Source of the DNA: Candidatus Bathyarchaeota archaeon
GTDB lineage: Archaea; Thermoproteota; Bathyarchaeia; 40CM-2-53-6; RBG-13-38-9
Direction: 5' to 3'
Length of the DNA stretch: 16,697 nucleotides
NCBI GenBank assembly: GCA_030671315.1
Contig: DAOUZW010000008.1
Span: forward strand, 1 to 16,697
The position numbers and the translations under genes are program-made. This document shows positions 1-5,941 of the stretch, in pieces (position 1 is the stretch's first letter; every line of letters starts with the position of its first letter). A model generated the notes under the pieces. The model was given only the letters and a program-made list of their open reading frames with translations, had not been told where the DNA came from and did no database searches.

Positions 1-882
1 GAAAAAGCTATCGCGGTTGCCCATGGATCTACAGGAAAAGGAAATGACCAAGTGAGATTCGACGTCGCAATAGCTTCACTTGCACCAGAACTAAGAATAA
101 TAGCCCCTATCAGAGAATGGAAACTCTCACGTGAAGAAGAGATCAAATACGCAAAACAACACAATATTCCTGTTTCAACAAAACTAGAGAGCTCGTATAG
201 CATCGATGAAAATATTTACGGCCGTTCTATTGAATGTGGCATACTTGAAGATCCCTCTATAGAGCCACCTGAAGAAATCTTTGAGTTAACGACATCTCCC
301 GAGAAATGTCCCAATGACCCTGAGTACATCACATTGGGATTTGAGAGAGGCATACCAAAATCATTAGATGGCTCAAAAAAAACCCCAGTTAATTTGTTGG
401 AAGAAATAAGTCACAGAGCGGGTAGAAATGGAGTTGGCCGAATCGATCACATAGAGGATCGTTTGGTCGGGATTAAATCACGCGAAGTATACGAATGCCC
501 TGCGGCAATGGTTCTAATCGCGGCACACAAAGATCTTGAAAAATGTGTACTGACCCGCCACGAGCTTGCTTTTAAAAAATTGGTAGACATTCAATGGACC
601 GTGGCAGCTTACAATGGATTATGGACGGATCCTTTAATGGATGATTTGAAAGCCTTCATAGACAAGACTCAGGAAAGAGTTAATGGTACTGTCAAACTCA
701 AACTTTTCAAAGGAAACTGTCGCGTAGTAGGCAGATCTTCACCTGATTCTCTCTATAGTCGTAAATTGGCAACATATGAAGCGGACACAACATTTGATCA
801 AACAAAGGCAATTGGATTCATCGAACTTTGGGGATTACAAACAAAAGTAGCAAACATAATCAAACGAAATAATCAAAAATAA
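1..882 (+). CDS. argG: Argininosuccinate synthase, 3' part (5' end outside window)
   Basis: Catalyses the ATP-dependent joining of citrulline and aspartate to argininosuccinate, the penultimate step of arginine synthesis in the cytoplasm. The frame is open from base 1 (GAA AAA GCT...), so about 293 C-terminal residues are visible and the N-terminal ATP-pyrophosphatase P-loop lies upstream of the window. The first residues contain AHGSTGKGNDQVRF, the characteristic family motif. Further in are SIDENIYGRSIECG, the conserved multimerisation and substrate region, and the C-terminal helix GFIELWGLQTKV. A GTG at 52 is in frame but lies inside the conserved motif, so it is not the start. The stop is followed by a T6 run at 898-903 that could end the transcript in archaeal fashion. 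No link with the downstream ribosomal genes is evident beyond adjacency. Confidence 0.95.
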   Translation, partial: EKAIAVAHGSTGKGNDQVRFDVAIASLAPELRIIAPIREWKLSREEEIKYAKQHNIPVSTKLESSYSIDENIYGRSIECGILEDPSIEPPEEIFELTTSPEKCPNDPEYITLGFERGIPKSLDGSKKTPVNLLEEISHRAGRNGVGRIDHIEDRLVGIKSREVYECPAAMVLIAAHKDLEKCVLTRHELAFKKLVDIQWTVAAYNGLWTDPLMDDLKAFIDKTQERVNGTVKLKLFKGNCRVVGRSSPDSLYSRKLATYEADTTFDQTKAIGFIELWGLQTKVANIIKRNNQK

Positions 883-957
883 GAATTTCATTATGAATTT
901 TTTAACACAAAAATTCAAGTTCACCGATTCCTACATTTCAGAAGAGAATATATTGAA

Positions 958-992
958 ATTAACCTGCTTTCGATAACCATCGAAAGGTTGAT
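958..992 (+). promoter_or_regulatory. Stem-loop in the leader of rpl7ae
   Basis: An imperfect inverted repeat lies about 35 bases before the rpl7ae start. The outer stem ATTAAC (958-963) pairs with GTTGAT (987-992), with one G-U pair. A 3-nt bulge CTG (964-966) follows, then a perfect 8-bp stem CTTTCGAT (967-974) with ATCGAAAG (979-986), closed by a four-base loop AACC. No T-tract follows, so it does not look like an argG terminator. A TATA-like AATATATT at 948-955 would place a transcription start inside the hairpin, so it could act either as DNA or as leader RNA. The tandem G-A pairs of a kink-turn are absent next to the bulge, so L7Ae autoregulation through this element is not supported. 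Confidence 0.4.
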
Positions 993-1025
993 AAAACAGA
1001 CACTGAAGCTAGTCTAACACAAAAA

Positions 1026-1436
1026 ATGGCAGATGAGGTTGGATCGATGCCGAAACAATTTTATATAAAATTCGAAACCCCAAAAGAGATCGCTGAGAAA
1101 GCCCTCCAAACAGTTCAGATGGCCAAAGATACTGGAAAAATCAGAAAAGGGACTAATGAAACTACAAAGGCAATTGAAAGAGGAGTAGCAAAACTCGTCG
1201 TCGTAGCAGAAGATGTTGAACCACCACAGATTGTAGCACATCTTCCTATTTTATGTGAAGAAAGAAAAGTGAACTACCTATATGTTCCAAGCAAACTGGA
1301 TTTAGGAAAATCGGCTGGTGTTGATGTCGGTTCTGCTGCAATAACCATAGTAGAACCAGGAGAAGCATCAGAACCACTCAAAGCATTAATCAGCGAATTA
1401 GAAAAATTATCGAAAGGTGGTGCGAAGAGTACTTGA
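1026..1436 (+). CDS. rpl7ae: Ribosomal protein L7Ae (eL8), k-turn-binding protein
   Basis: RNA-binding protein of the large ribosomal subunit. In archaea it is also a core subunit of box C/D and H/ACA RNPs and of RNase P, recognising kink-turns. The 136-residue product has the family signature GTNETTKAIERG around residues 40-51, followed by AKLVVVAEDVEPP and a C-terminal VPSK..LG.SAGVDVGSAA segment. An eight-residue N-terminal extension precedes a second possible start at 1050 (MPKQFYIKFETP), which fits the usual family N-terminus equally well. It leads an apparent operon. Its stop codon overlaps the TTG start of rps28e (TTGA, 1433-1436), implying translational coupling. A hairpin at 958-992 lies in or near its leader. 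Confidence 0.95.
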   Translation: MADEVGSMPKQFYIKFETPKEIAEKALQTVQMAKDTGKIRKGTNETTKAIERGVAKLVVVAEDVEPPQIVAHLPILCEERKVNYLYVPSKLDLGKSAGVDVGSAAITIVEPGEASEPLKALISELEKLSKGGAKST

Positions 1437-1672
1437 GCCGAGCCTCAGCGAGACATTCTAGGGAGTCAGCTGATGAACCCCCGACCCCCGCCGAAATAAC
1501 TCAAATAGTTGGCAGAACAGGCGTAACTGGCGAAGTTATGCAAGTACGAGTAAGAATTCTCGAGGGCAGAGATAAAGGCAGAATTATTACAAGAAACATA
1601 AAAGGGCCAGTAAGACTCGGCGATACTTTAATGCTCAGAGAAACCGAAAGAGAAGCTAAGAAGATCCGCTAG
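1433..1672 (+). CDS. rps28e: Small ribosomal subunit protein S28e
   Basis: Small ribosomal subunit protein with an OB-fold, near the mRNA exit channel. The product is 79 residues, slightly longer than the usual roughly 70, owing to a polar N-terminal tail (residues 2-19, rich in Ser, Arg and Pro). The core is typical: IVGRTGVTGEVMQVRVRIL, then GRDKGRIITRNIKGPVR and the C-terminal LRETEREAKKIR signature. TTG at 1433 is the only usable start in frame before the conserved core. It overlaps the L7Ae stop codon, with an AAGGTGGT purine-rich stretch about 11 bases upstream. The order L7Ae-S28e-L24e-Ndk-IF5B is a known archaeal cluster and supports the assignment. Confidence 0.95.
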   Translation: MSRASARHSRESADEPPTPAEITQIVGRTGVTGEVMQVRVRILEGRDKGRIITRNIKGPVRLGDTLMLRETEREAKKIR

Positions 1673-1685
1673 AGAGGCAGAAAAA

Positions 1686-1874
1686 GTGCCACGTTCATTT
1701 GCATGTTCCTTTTGTGGAAAAAAATATCCGCCATCATCTGGAACCTCTTACATAAGAAATGATGGATCAATACTCTATTTCTGTTCAACAAAGTGTAGAA
1801 AGAGCCGATTAGTGTTACGAAGAGATCCCAGAAAACTCAAGTGGACAGAGCACTACACTGGCCAAAAGAAATAA
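1686..1874 (+). CDS. rpl24e: Large ribosomal subunit protein L24e
   Basis: Small zinc-binding protein of the large ribosomal subunit. The 62-residue product carries the expected four cysteines, C7-x2-C10 (CSFC) and C33-x3-C37 (CSTKC). It has the typical N-terminal FCGKKYPPSSG and the C-terminal basic region LRRDPRKLKWTEHYTG. The start is a GTG at 1686, preceded by GAGAGG about 8 bases upstream. It lies 13 bases after rps28e and 22 bases before ndk, consistent with a single transcript. Length and motifs match the archaeal family with no visible anomalies. Confidence 0.95.
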   Translation: MPRSFACSFCGKKYPPSSGTSYIRNDGSILYFCSTKCRKSRLVLRRDPRKLKWTEHYTGQKK

Positions 1875-1896
1875 TTATACTTAATAGGGATAGTCC

Positions 1897-2367
1897 TTGA
1901 CGGAGAAAACACTCCTTCTAATAAAACCTGAAGGAGTAATGCGAGGACTCATAGGAAAAGTAATAGCAAGACTCGAGAGAAAAGGACTCAACATTTCAGC
2001 AATCAAATTACTCAAAATGTCCAAGAGTCAGAGTGAAGCTTTATACTCAATTCATAAAACGAAAGAGTTCTTTCCTAAGTTAATTGATCACATGACTTCA
2101 TCACCGATCATTGCCATGGTTATAGAGGGGCCAAATGTAGTAAGCATTATTAGAACAATAATTGGTGCAACAGATCCACAGGACGCCGCCCCAGGCACTA
2201 TCAGAGCTGAATTTGCATTAAATAAAACACAAAACATAGTACACGCCTCAGACAGCTCAGAAAATGCCACTAGAGAAATTCACATTTTCTTCAACCAAGA
2301 AGAAATAATCAGCTACGAAAAACCTACTGAGATAGAGTTTCTTATAGGAAAGATAAGAGAGAAGTAA
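1897..2367 (+). CDS. ndk: Nucleoside diphosphate kinase
   Basis: Transfers the gamma-phosphate between nucleoside triphosphates and diphosphates through a phosphohistidine, keeping NTP and dNTP pools balanced. The 156-residue product has the N-terminal LLIKPEGVMRGLIG motif with K10, the GATDPQDAAPGTIR loop around residues 90-103, and the active-site NIVHASDS with catalytic H116. Alanine replaces the more usual glycine after that histidine. The C-terminus is a little longer than in minimal family members. The TTG start at 1897 is set by AGGGA 6 bases upstream. The gene sits in the conserved cluster between ribosomal protein genes and aIF5B, where its GTP-producing activity fits next to a translational GTPase. 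Confidence 0.95.
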   Translation: MTEKTLLLIKPEGVMRGLIGKVIARLERKGLNISAIKLLKMSKSQSEALYSIHKTKEFFPKLIDHMTSSPIIAMVIEGPNVVSIIRTIIGATDPQDAAPGTIRAEFALNKTQNIVHASDSSENATREIHIFFNQEEIISYEKPTEIEFLIGKIREK

Positions 2368-2398
2368 AGATATTCTTCAATTTGATCAGATAACATCT

Positions 2399-2414
2399 CA
2401 ATATAATACTTAAA
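2399..2414 (+). promoter_or_regulatory. Candidate TATA-type promoter for the aIF5B gene
   Basis: The 85-base gap between ndk and aIF5B contains an A/T-rich element (CAATATAATACTTAAA, 2399-2414). It is positioned so that a start about 25 bases downstream would give a short leader containing the ribosome binding site GAGGAG at 2438-2443. This suggests the gene may have its own promoter besides read-through from ndk. The call is based on composition and spacing only. Confidence 0.3.
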
Positions 2415-2452
2415 GCACATATTCCCAAAGGACAATAGAGGAGTTACATGCA

Positions 2453-4266
2453 TTGTCAATACGTCAGCCTATTGTCGTGGTACTAGGCCATACGCCATTT
2501 ATGCCATAGCTAACTTGGCGGGTCAAGTAGACCACGGTAAAACAACACTACTGGATAAGATAAGAGGCACATCTGTAGCAAAGAGGGAACCTGGCCAGAT
2601 AACACAATGGATAGGTGCCAGTCTGCTTCCTACTAAGGATATATTAGAAGTATATGGTAAAACCCTTCAAAAATTTAAATTCAAAGTCGAAATACCCGGT
2701 TTACTATTCATTGATACACCCGGTCACGAAAGTTTCTCCAATTTAAGGCGTCGAGGAGGCTCCGCTGCGGATATCGCCATCCTAGTAATTGACTTGAACG
2801 AAGGGGTCCAACCTCAGACCGAAGAATCATTAGAGATACTCAAGACACGTAAGACTCCATTTGTAGTAGCTGCGAATAAAATTGATGTAGTACCAGGTTG
2901 GAAAAAATCCCCTAACGAGACAATAGGCAATAGCTTCCTTAATCAGTCTCCTGAAATACAGAAGGAGATCGATAACCGAATTTATACCATTATGGGTTCA
3001 TTGTCAAAATTCGGATTTAATTCTGATAGATTTGATAGAATCAAAGAGTTTACAAAAACTATTGCAATAATTCCAACAAGCGCAAAGACAGGCGAAGGAA
3101 TCCAAGAATTACTTGCAATCGTAGTTGGATTGACGGAGGCATTTATGAAAAAAAAGCTGGTAACTACTTTAGGACCAGCAAAGGGAACCGTCCTCGAAGT
3201 TAAAGAAGAGACTGGTCTTGGGACAACGATTAATGCAATAATATATGATGGAATTCTTAACGTTGATGATAATATAACCCTGGGGGGAAAAGATGGACCA
3301 ATAATCACTAGCATCAGAGCTATTTTAGTTCCTAAACCTCTAGACGAGATAAGAGATCCACGAGACAAGTTTTCAAATGTAGATAATGTGAAAGCAGCTG
3401 CTGGAATCAAGATAGCCGCCCCTGATTTAGAGAAAGCAATTGCTGGTTCCTCTATATATTCGATACCACCGAATGAATCTCCAGAAAATTATACAGATTT
3501 AGTTAAAGAAGAGTTTCAAAGACTACGAATAGAAACTGGTAAAAACGGTATCGTACTAAAAACCGATACTCTCGGAGCACTTGAAGCAATAACAGCTTCT
3601 CTTGTTAATTCTGGAATAGCCATAAGACTCGCTGATGTAGGAGACATTTCAAAACGAGATATCGTTGAGACAGAGATAGTAAGAGATAAAGATCCTATCT
3701 TAGGAATAGTCTTAGGATTCAATGTTAAACTTCTACCCGATGCGAAAGAAGAAGCCACAAAAAGGAATATCCCGATTATCCAGAAACAAATCATTTACGA
3801 TCTTCTTGATGGCTATATGAGATGGGCGGAAATTGAAAGAGCCTCAAGAGCAAAGATGGAATTAGATCAACATATTAGACCTGGAAAAATGCGTGTTCTC
3901 CCAGGTTATGTTTTCAGGCATAGCAAACCCGCCATTTTCGGTGTCGAGGTATTAGGTGGAACGATGAAAAAGAATTACCCTCTAATCAACAAAGATGGAA
4001 AGAAAATCGGAGTCATTCTAAGACTACAAGATAAAGGTCAAGATATTGACCAATCGACTTCCGGAATGCAAGTAGCTGTTTCAGTAGATAAAGCAGTAAT
4101 AAACAGAAACATATTTGAAAATGACATTCTCTACACCGCAGTTCCCGAACATTCAGCCCGAGAACTATCAAAAAGACTCAGAAATGAGTTAAGACCAGAC
4201 GAATTGCAAATGCTTGATGAGATATTAGAGATAATGCGAAAACAAGATCCCCTATGGAACATGTAA
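2453..4266 (+). CDS. infB: Translation initiation factor aIF5B (IF2-like GTPase), interrupted by a 35-nt BHB intron
   Basis: Ribosome-dependent GTPase that promotes subunit joining and initiator tRNA placement. The coding sequence is join(2453..2491, 2527..4266), giving 592 residues. Exon 1 starts at TTG 2453 with GAGGAG nine bases upstream and encodes MSIRQPIVVVLGH, the normal family N-terminus (beta-1 and the first half of the P-loop). Exon 2 continues VDHGKTTLLDKIRGT in another frame. In spliced numbering, G1 is GHVDHGKT (12-19), G2 lies in ITQWIGA (Trp where many homologues have His), G3 is DTPGH (76-80), G4 is NKID (130-133) and G5 is SAK (198-200). The beta-barrel and C-terminal tRNA-binding domains follow to a normal end. 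Without splicing, exon 1 stops at TAG 2507-2509. An open frame starting at TTG 2515 keeps most of the P-loop but lacks beta-1 and has no ribosome binding site. Confidence 0.9.
2472..2540 (+). promoter_or_regulatory. Bulge-helix-bulge splicing motif spanning both exon-intron junctions
   Basis: The outer exon helix TTGTCGTGGT (2472-2481) pairs with ACCACGGTAA (2531-2540), ten pairs including two G-U. After one bulged A (2482), CTA (2483-2485) pairs with TAG (2528-2530). The central 4-bp helix is GGCC (2486-2489) with GGTC (2521-2524), including one G-U. The 5' bulge is ATA (2490-2492) and the 3' bulge is AAG (2525-2527). The intron helix is CGCCA with TGGCG. Two 3-nt bulges on opposite strands separated by exactly 4 bp is the substrate geometry of archaeal tRNA splicing endonuclease. 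The central helix pairs exon 1 with the intron 3' end, as in tRNA introns. Confidence 0.88.
2492..2526 (+). other. Predicted archaeal BHB intron (35 nt) in aIF5B pre-mRNA
   Basis: The intervening sequence runs from A2492 to A2526. It contains an in-frame stop for exon 1 (TAG 2507-2509), and its length (35, not a multiple of three) shifts the frame. The internal stem CGCCA (2493-2497) pairs with TGGCG (2516-2520), leaving an 18-base loop. Removing the intron joins GGC CAT to GTA GAC CAC, restoring the invariant G-H-V-D-H of the GTPase G1 motif. Cuts shifted by one base in both bulges would give GQVDHGKT or GHIDHGKT. Only the cut after the second nucleotide of each bulge, the position I recall as canonical for archaeal splicing endonuclease, gives the consensus. 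Splicing itself is inferred, not observed. Confidence 0.87.
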
Positions 4267-4271
4267 AGATA

Positions 4272-4283
4272 TAACATATTATA
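4272..4283 (+). promoter_or_regulatory. Candidate TATA-type promoter for rps6e
   Basis: The 98-base gap after aIF5B contains AACATATTATAA (4272-4283), an A/T-rich stretch suitable as a TATA element. A start about 25 bases downstream would produce a leader that includes the 16-codon reading frame at 4314-4364. Support is composition and position only. Confidence 0.3.
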
Positions 4284-4313
4284 AGCTCATTTTCATCCAC
4301 ACGACAGATTAAT

Positions 4314-4364
4314 ATGGCGGTCAACAAGCGTAGTAAAATACTCCATGGAAAGAGTCGATATTAG
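4314..4364 (+). CDS. Possible 16-codon leader peptide abutting rps6e
   Basis: A short reading frame starts at ATG 4314 and ends at TAG 4362-4364, directly against the ATG of rps6e with no base between them. The peptide MAVNKRSKILHGKSRY is strongly basic. I do not recognise it as a known protein. It does not match the start of S30e or the other small archaeal ribosomal proteins I compared it with. No strong ribosome binding site precedes it. The exact stop-start junction could allow translational coupling to rps6e, or the frame could be chance, since 16 sense codons are easily open in random sequence. Confidence 0.25.
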   Translation: MAVNKRSKILHGKSRY

Positions 4365-4760
4365 ATGGCAAAATTCAAATTGAGCGTATCTGAACCTAAG
4401 ACTGGAAAGGCATCTACATCAGAATTAGAAGGCCCCAAGGCGAAACCACTTCTTGGAAGAGGAATAGGCGAAACAGTTGACGGTTCAACTATCGGGATAA
4501 GTGGAAAGAAAGTTATGATCACTGGAGCAAGCGATAAAGACGGTATACCACAACGAGGTGACGTCCATGGCGGAGGAAAAAAACATATAATCCTCACGCG
4601 AGGCATCGGATTCAAGGCAAAAAATGCTCACAAAGAGAGAAAACTTGTCCGAGGGCGAATGATCACTGAGGAGACATATCAGGTAAATCTCACAATCATA
4701 GAACCCGAATCAAGTATGAAAAGTTCAGACTCCCAGAAAGAAAACAAGGGTAAGAGTTGA
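4365..4760 (+). CDS. rps6e: Small ribosomal subunit protein S6e
   Basis: Small subunit ribosomal protein found only in archaea and eukaryotes. The 131-residue product has the family N-terminus KLSVSEPKTGKA, the central GRGIGETVDGSTIG and KVMITGASDKDGIPQRGDVHG, and the basic RKLVRGRMITEETYQVN segment near residues 94-110. It ends in a polar tail rich in Ser and Lys, lacking the long phosphorylated C-terminal helix of the eukaryotic form, as expected for archaea. The ATG start at 4365 directly follows the stop of a 16-codon frame. The rps24e start follows one base after its stop, indicating co-translation. Confidence 0.95.
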   Translation: MAKFKLSVSEPKTGKASTSELEGPKAKPLLGRGIGETVDGSTIGISGKKVMITGASDKDGIPQRGDVHGGGKKHIILTRGIGFKAKNAHKERKLVRGRMITEETYQVNLTIIEPESSMKSSDSQKENKGKS

Positions 4761-4761
4761 A

Positions 4762-5142
4762 ATGAAGACAAAGATGATTTATGAAAAAAACAATCCTGTC
4801 CTAAAACGAAAGGAAATCAAAGTAGAGATCACCCATGAAAAAGGAGGAACGCCAGACAGGATAGCTATTAGGGATTTCTTAGCTTCTCAGCTTAAAGAAA
4901 AACCGCAAAATCTATTCATAATTAAAGTCGAAGGAAAGACCGGTTCAGATAGTTCCATCTGCCAAGCAGAAATATATGAAAGTAAAGAATTGGCAGATGA
5001 AATTCTCCCTAAATACATTAGTACAAGAAATTTACCGCCCGATAAACGTGAAACTAAAAAATCTAAAGCCAAACCTGAAGAAACAAAGAAAGAAAAACCA
5101 GAACCAACTAAAACTCCAGAAAAGGGTAAAACCAAAAAATAA
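4762..5142 (+). CDS. rps24e: Small ribosomal subunit protein S24e with charged C-terminal tail
   Basis: Small subunit ribosomal protein. The core (residues 1-90) shows the expected NPVLKRKEIKVEITHEKG, PDRIAIRDFLASQL and a later YESKELADEILPKYIS. Beyond about residue 92 there is a 35-residue low-complexity extension made almost wholly of Lys, Glu, Pro and Thr, which makes the protein longer (126) than compact archaeal relatives of about 100 residues. Such tails are usually disordered and may contact rRNA. The ATG start is one base after the rps6e stop, so the two are probably translated from one message with rps27ae. Confidence 0.93.
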   Translation: MKTKMIYEKNNPVLKRKEIKVEITHEKGGTPDRIAIRDFLASQLKEKPQNLFIIKVEGKTGSDSSICQAEIYESKELADEILPKYISTRNLPPDKRETKKSKAKPEETKKEKPEPTKTPEKGKTKK

Positions 5143-5169
5143 GAGAATAAAAATAGCCAGTGATCTAGA

Positions 5170-5376
5170 TTGAGCGAGAAAGTAGAAAAAAAATCCAAAA
5201 AAACTAGACCTAGTTTAAGTACACTATACGACTATAGTTATGAAAAGAAAAACATTAAACTAAAAAACAGAAAATGTCCAAGGTGCGGCAACATAATGGC
5301 ACACCATACTAAGACGAAACAACGTTGGACATGCGGATCCTGCAATTTCACAGATTTCATTAAATCTCAATCTTGA
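5170..5376 (+). CDS. rps27ae: Small ribosomal subunit protein S27ae (zinc ribbon)
   Basis: Small zinc-ribbon ribosomal protein. In eukaryotes it is fused to ubiquitin, but here it stands alone in the archaeal manner. The 68-residue product has a basic N-terminus and a C4 zinc site, C36-x2-C39 (CPRCG) and C55-x2-C58 (CGSC). The family motif AHHTKTKQRWTCGSC is present. The TTG start at 5170 is the only plausible start. Its last ten bases overlap the 3' end of the opposite-strand DUF359 gene (5367-5376), so the two transcripts must overlap. Confidence 0.94.
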   Translation: MSEKVEKKSKKTRPSLSTLYDYSYEKKNIKLKNRKCPRCGNIMAHHTKTKQRWTCGSCNFTDFIKSQS

Positions 5377-5897
5377 TCTGAATCACAAATCATAGCATCA
5401 ATAATCGAATTCGCAAGTTGTTTACTTGTGCTATTCACCCTCACAACAATTATTCCGGCCCTTGGAGGCTGGCCATAAATTACGATTGATTTTTTCGGGG
5501 CTTCTAAGATAGCTGGCAGAGTGAGGAGATCTTCTTCTCCTTTAACAATCAATATAGACCCTTCATGTTTTATTACCTCAGAAACAGTTTCCCATGCTAT
5601 ATGACTTAGAGTTCCAGGTTCATTTTCGACAAGAAAAATTCGACTTCCATGAAAACTATCCAAGCCCGTTTCCTTGCGCATCTCTTTCCCATCGACTATC
5701 TTTATCCAAGAATCCTCTCCAGATTTTATCGCATTTCTTGAAACTGCATCTCCTACACATATGACTCTCGGAGGATTCTCTTGTTCAACAATTTTCTTGA
5801 GGTTCTTCATATTCTGCTCTTCGTCACCAGTTAAAAGTTCGCCCATAGGTAACTTGAGTAAGGTTCTAAGTTTAGGAGTTAGGATTAACCTAGCCAA
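5367..5897 (-). CDS. GTP-dependent dephospho-CoA kinase (DUF359 family)
   Basis: The DUF359 family includes the archaeal GTP-dependent dephospho-CoA kinase, which performs the last step of coenzyme A synthesis and is unrelated to bacterial CoaE. The 176-residue product shows the family features: LPMGELLTGDEEQNMKNL near the N-terminus, VICVGDAVSRN with D50 around residues 45-54, SRIFLVENEPGTLS mid-protein, then IVKGEEDLLTLPAILEAP and VIYGQPPRAGIIVV. The TTG start has GGGAG about six bases upstream. It is the last gene of a minus-strand run that begins with aIF2-gamma. Its association with spt4, rpo7 and rps24e is a recurring archaeal neighbourhood. Function is by family, not tested here. Confidence 0.88.
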   Translation of the reverse strand: MARLILTPKLRTLLKLPMGELLTGDEEQNMKNLKKIVEQENPPRVICVGDAVSRNAIKSGEDSWIKIVDGKEMRKETGLDSFHGSRIFLVENEPGTLSHIAWETVSEVIKHEGSILIVKGEEDLLTLPAILEAPKKSIVIYGQPPRAGIIVVRVNSTSKQLANSIIDAMICDSDQD

Positions 5898-5941
5898 ACT
5901 TGACTCCCTTCCGAAATGATCTAATGATATTTAGCTAGACT

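Noticed and set aside
958..992. Hairpin as intrinsic terminator of argG or as a canonical kink-turn
   Set aside because: No T-tract follows it, it is about 75 bases past the stop, and the tandem G-A pairs needed for a kink-turn are missing.
883..1025. Possible C/D box guide RNA (TGATAA ... CTGA) near 988-1006
   Set aside because: Box C is degenerate and the spacing to the CTGA is too short for a guide, so it does not meet the pattern.
2492..2526. Intein or self-splicing group I/II intron at the P-loop
   Set aside because: Thirty-five bases are far too short for any of these, and the frame is not preserved as an intein would require.
2453..2530. aIF5B as a frameshifted pseudogene or sequencing error
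   Set aside because: The break is a clean 35-base insertion with a perfect BHB geometry at both ends, and all downstream domains are intact. A random error would not restore the exact G1 motif.
2515..2530. TTG 2515 as the authentic aIF5B start
   Set aside because: It has no ribosome binding site and loses the beta-1 strand IRQPIVVVLG, which is present just upstream in another frame.
2982..3410. Long open frames antisense to aIF5B and to the DUF2070 gene
   Set aside because: They lie opposite strongly conserved coding sequence, show no recognisable motifs, and are explained by codon bias of the sense strand.
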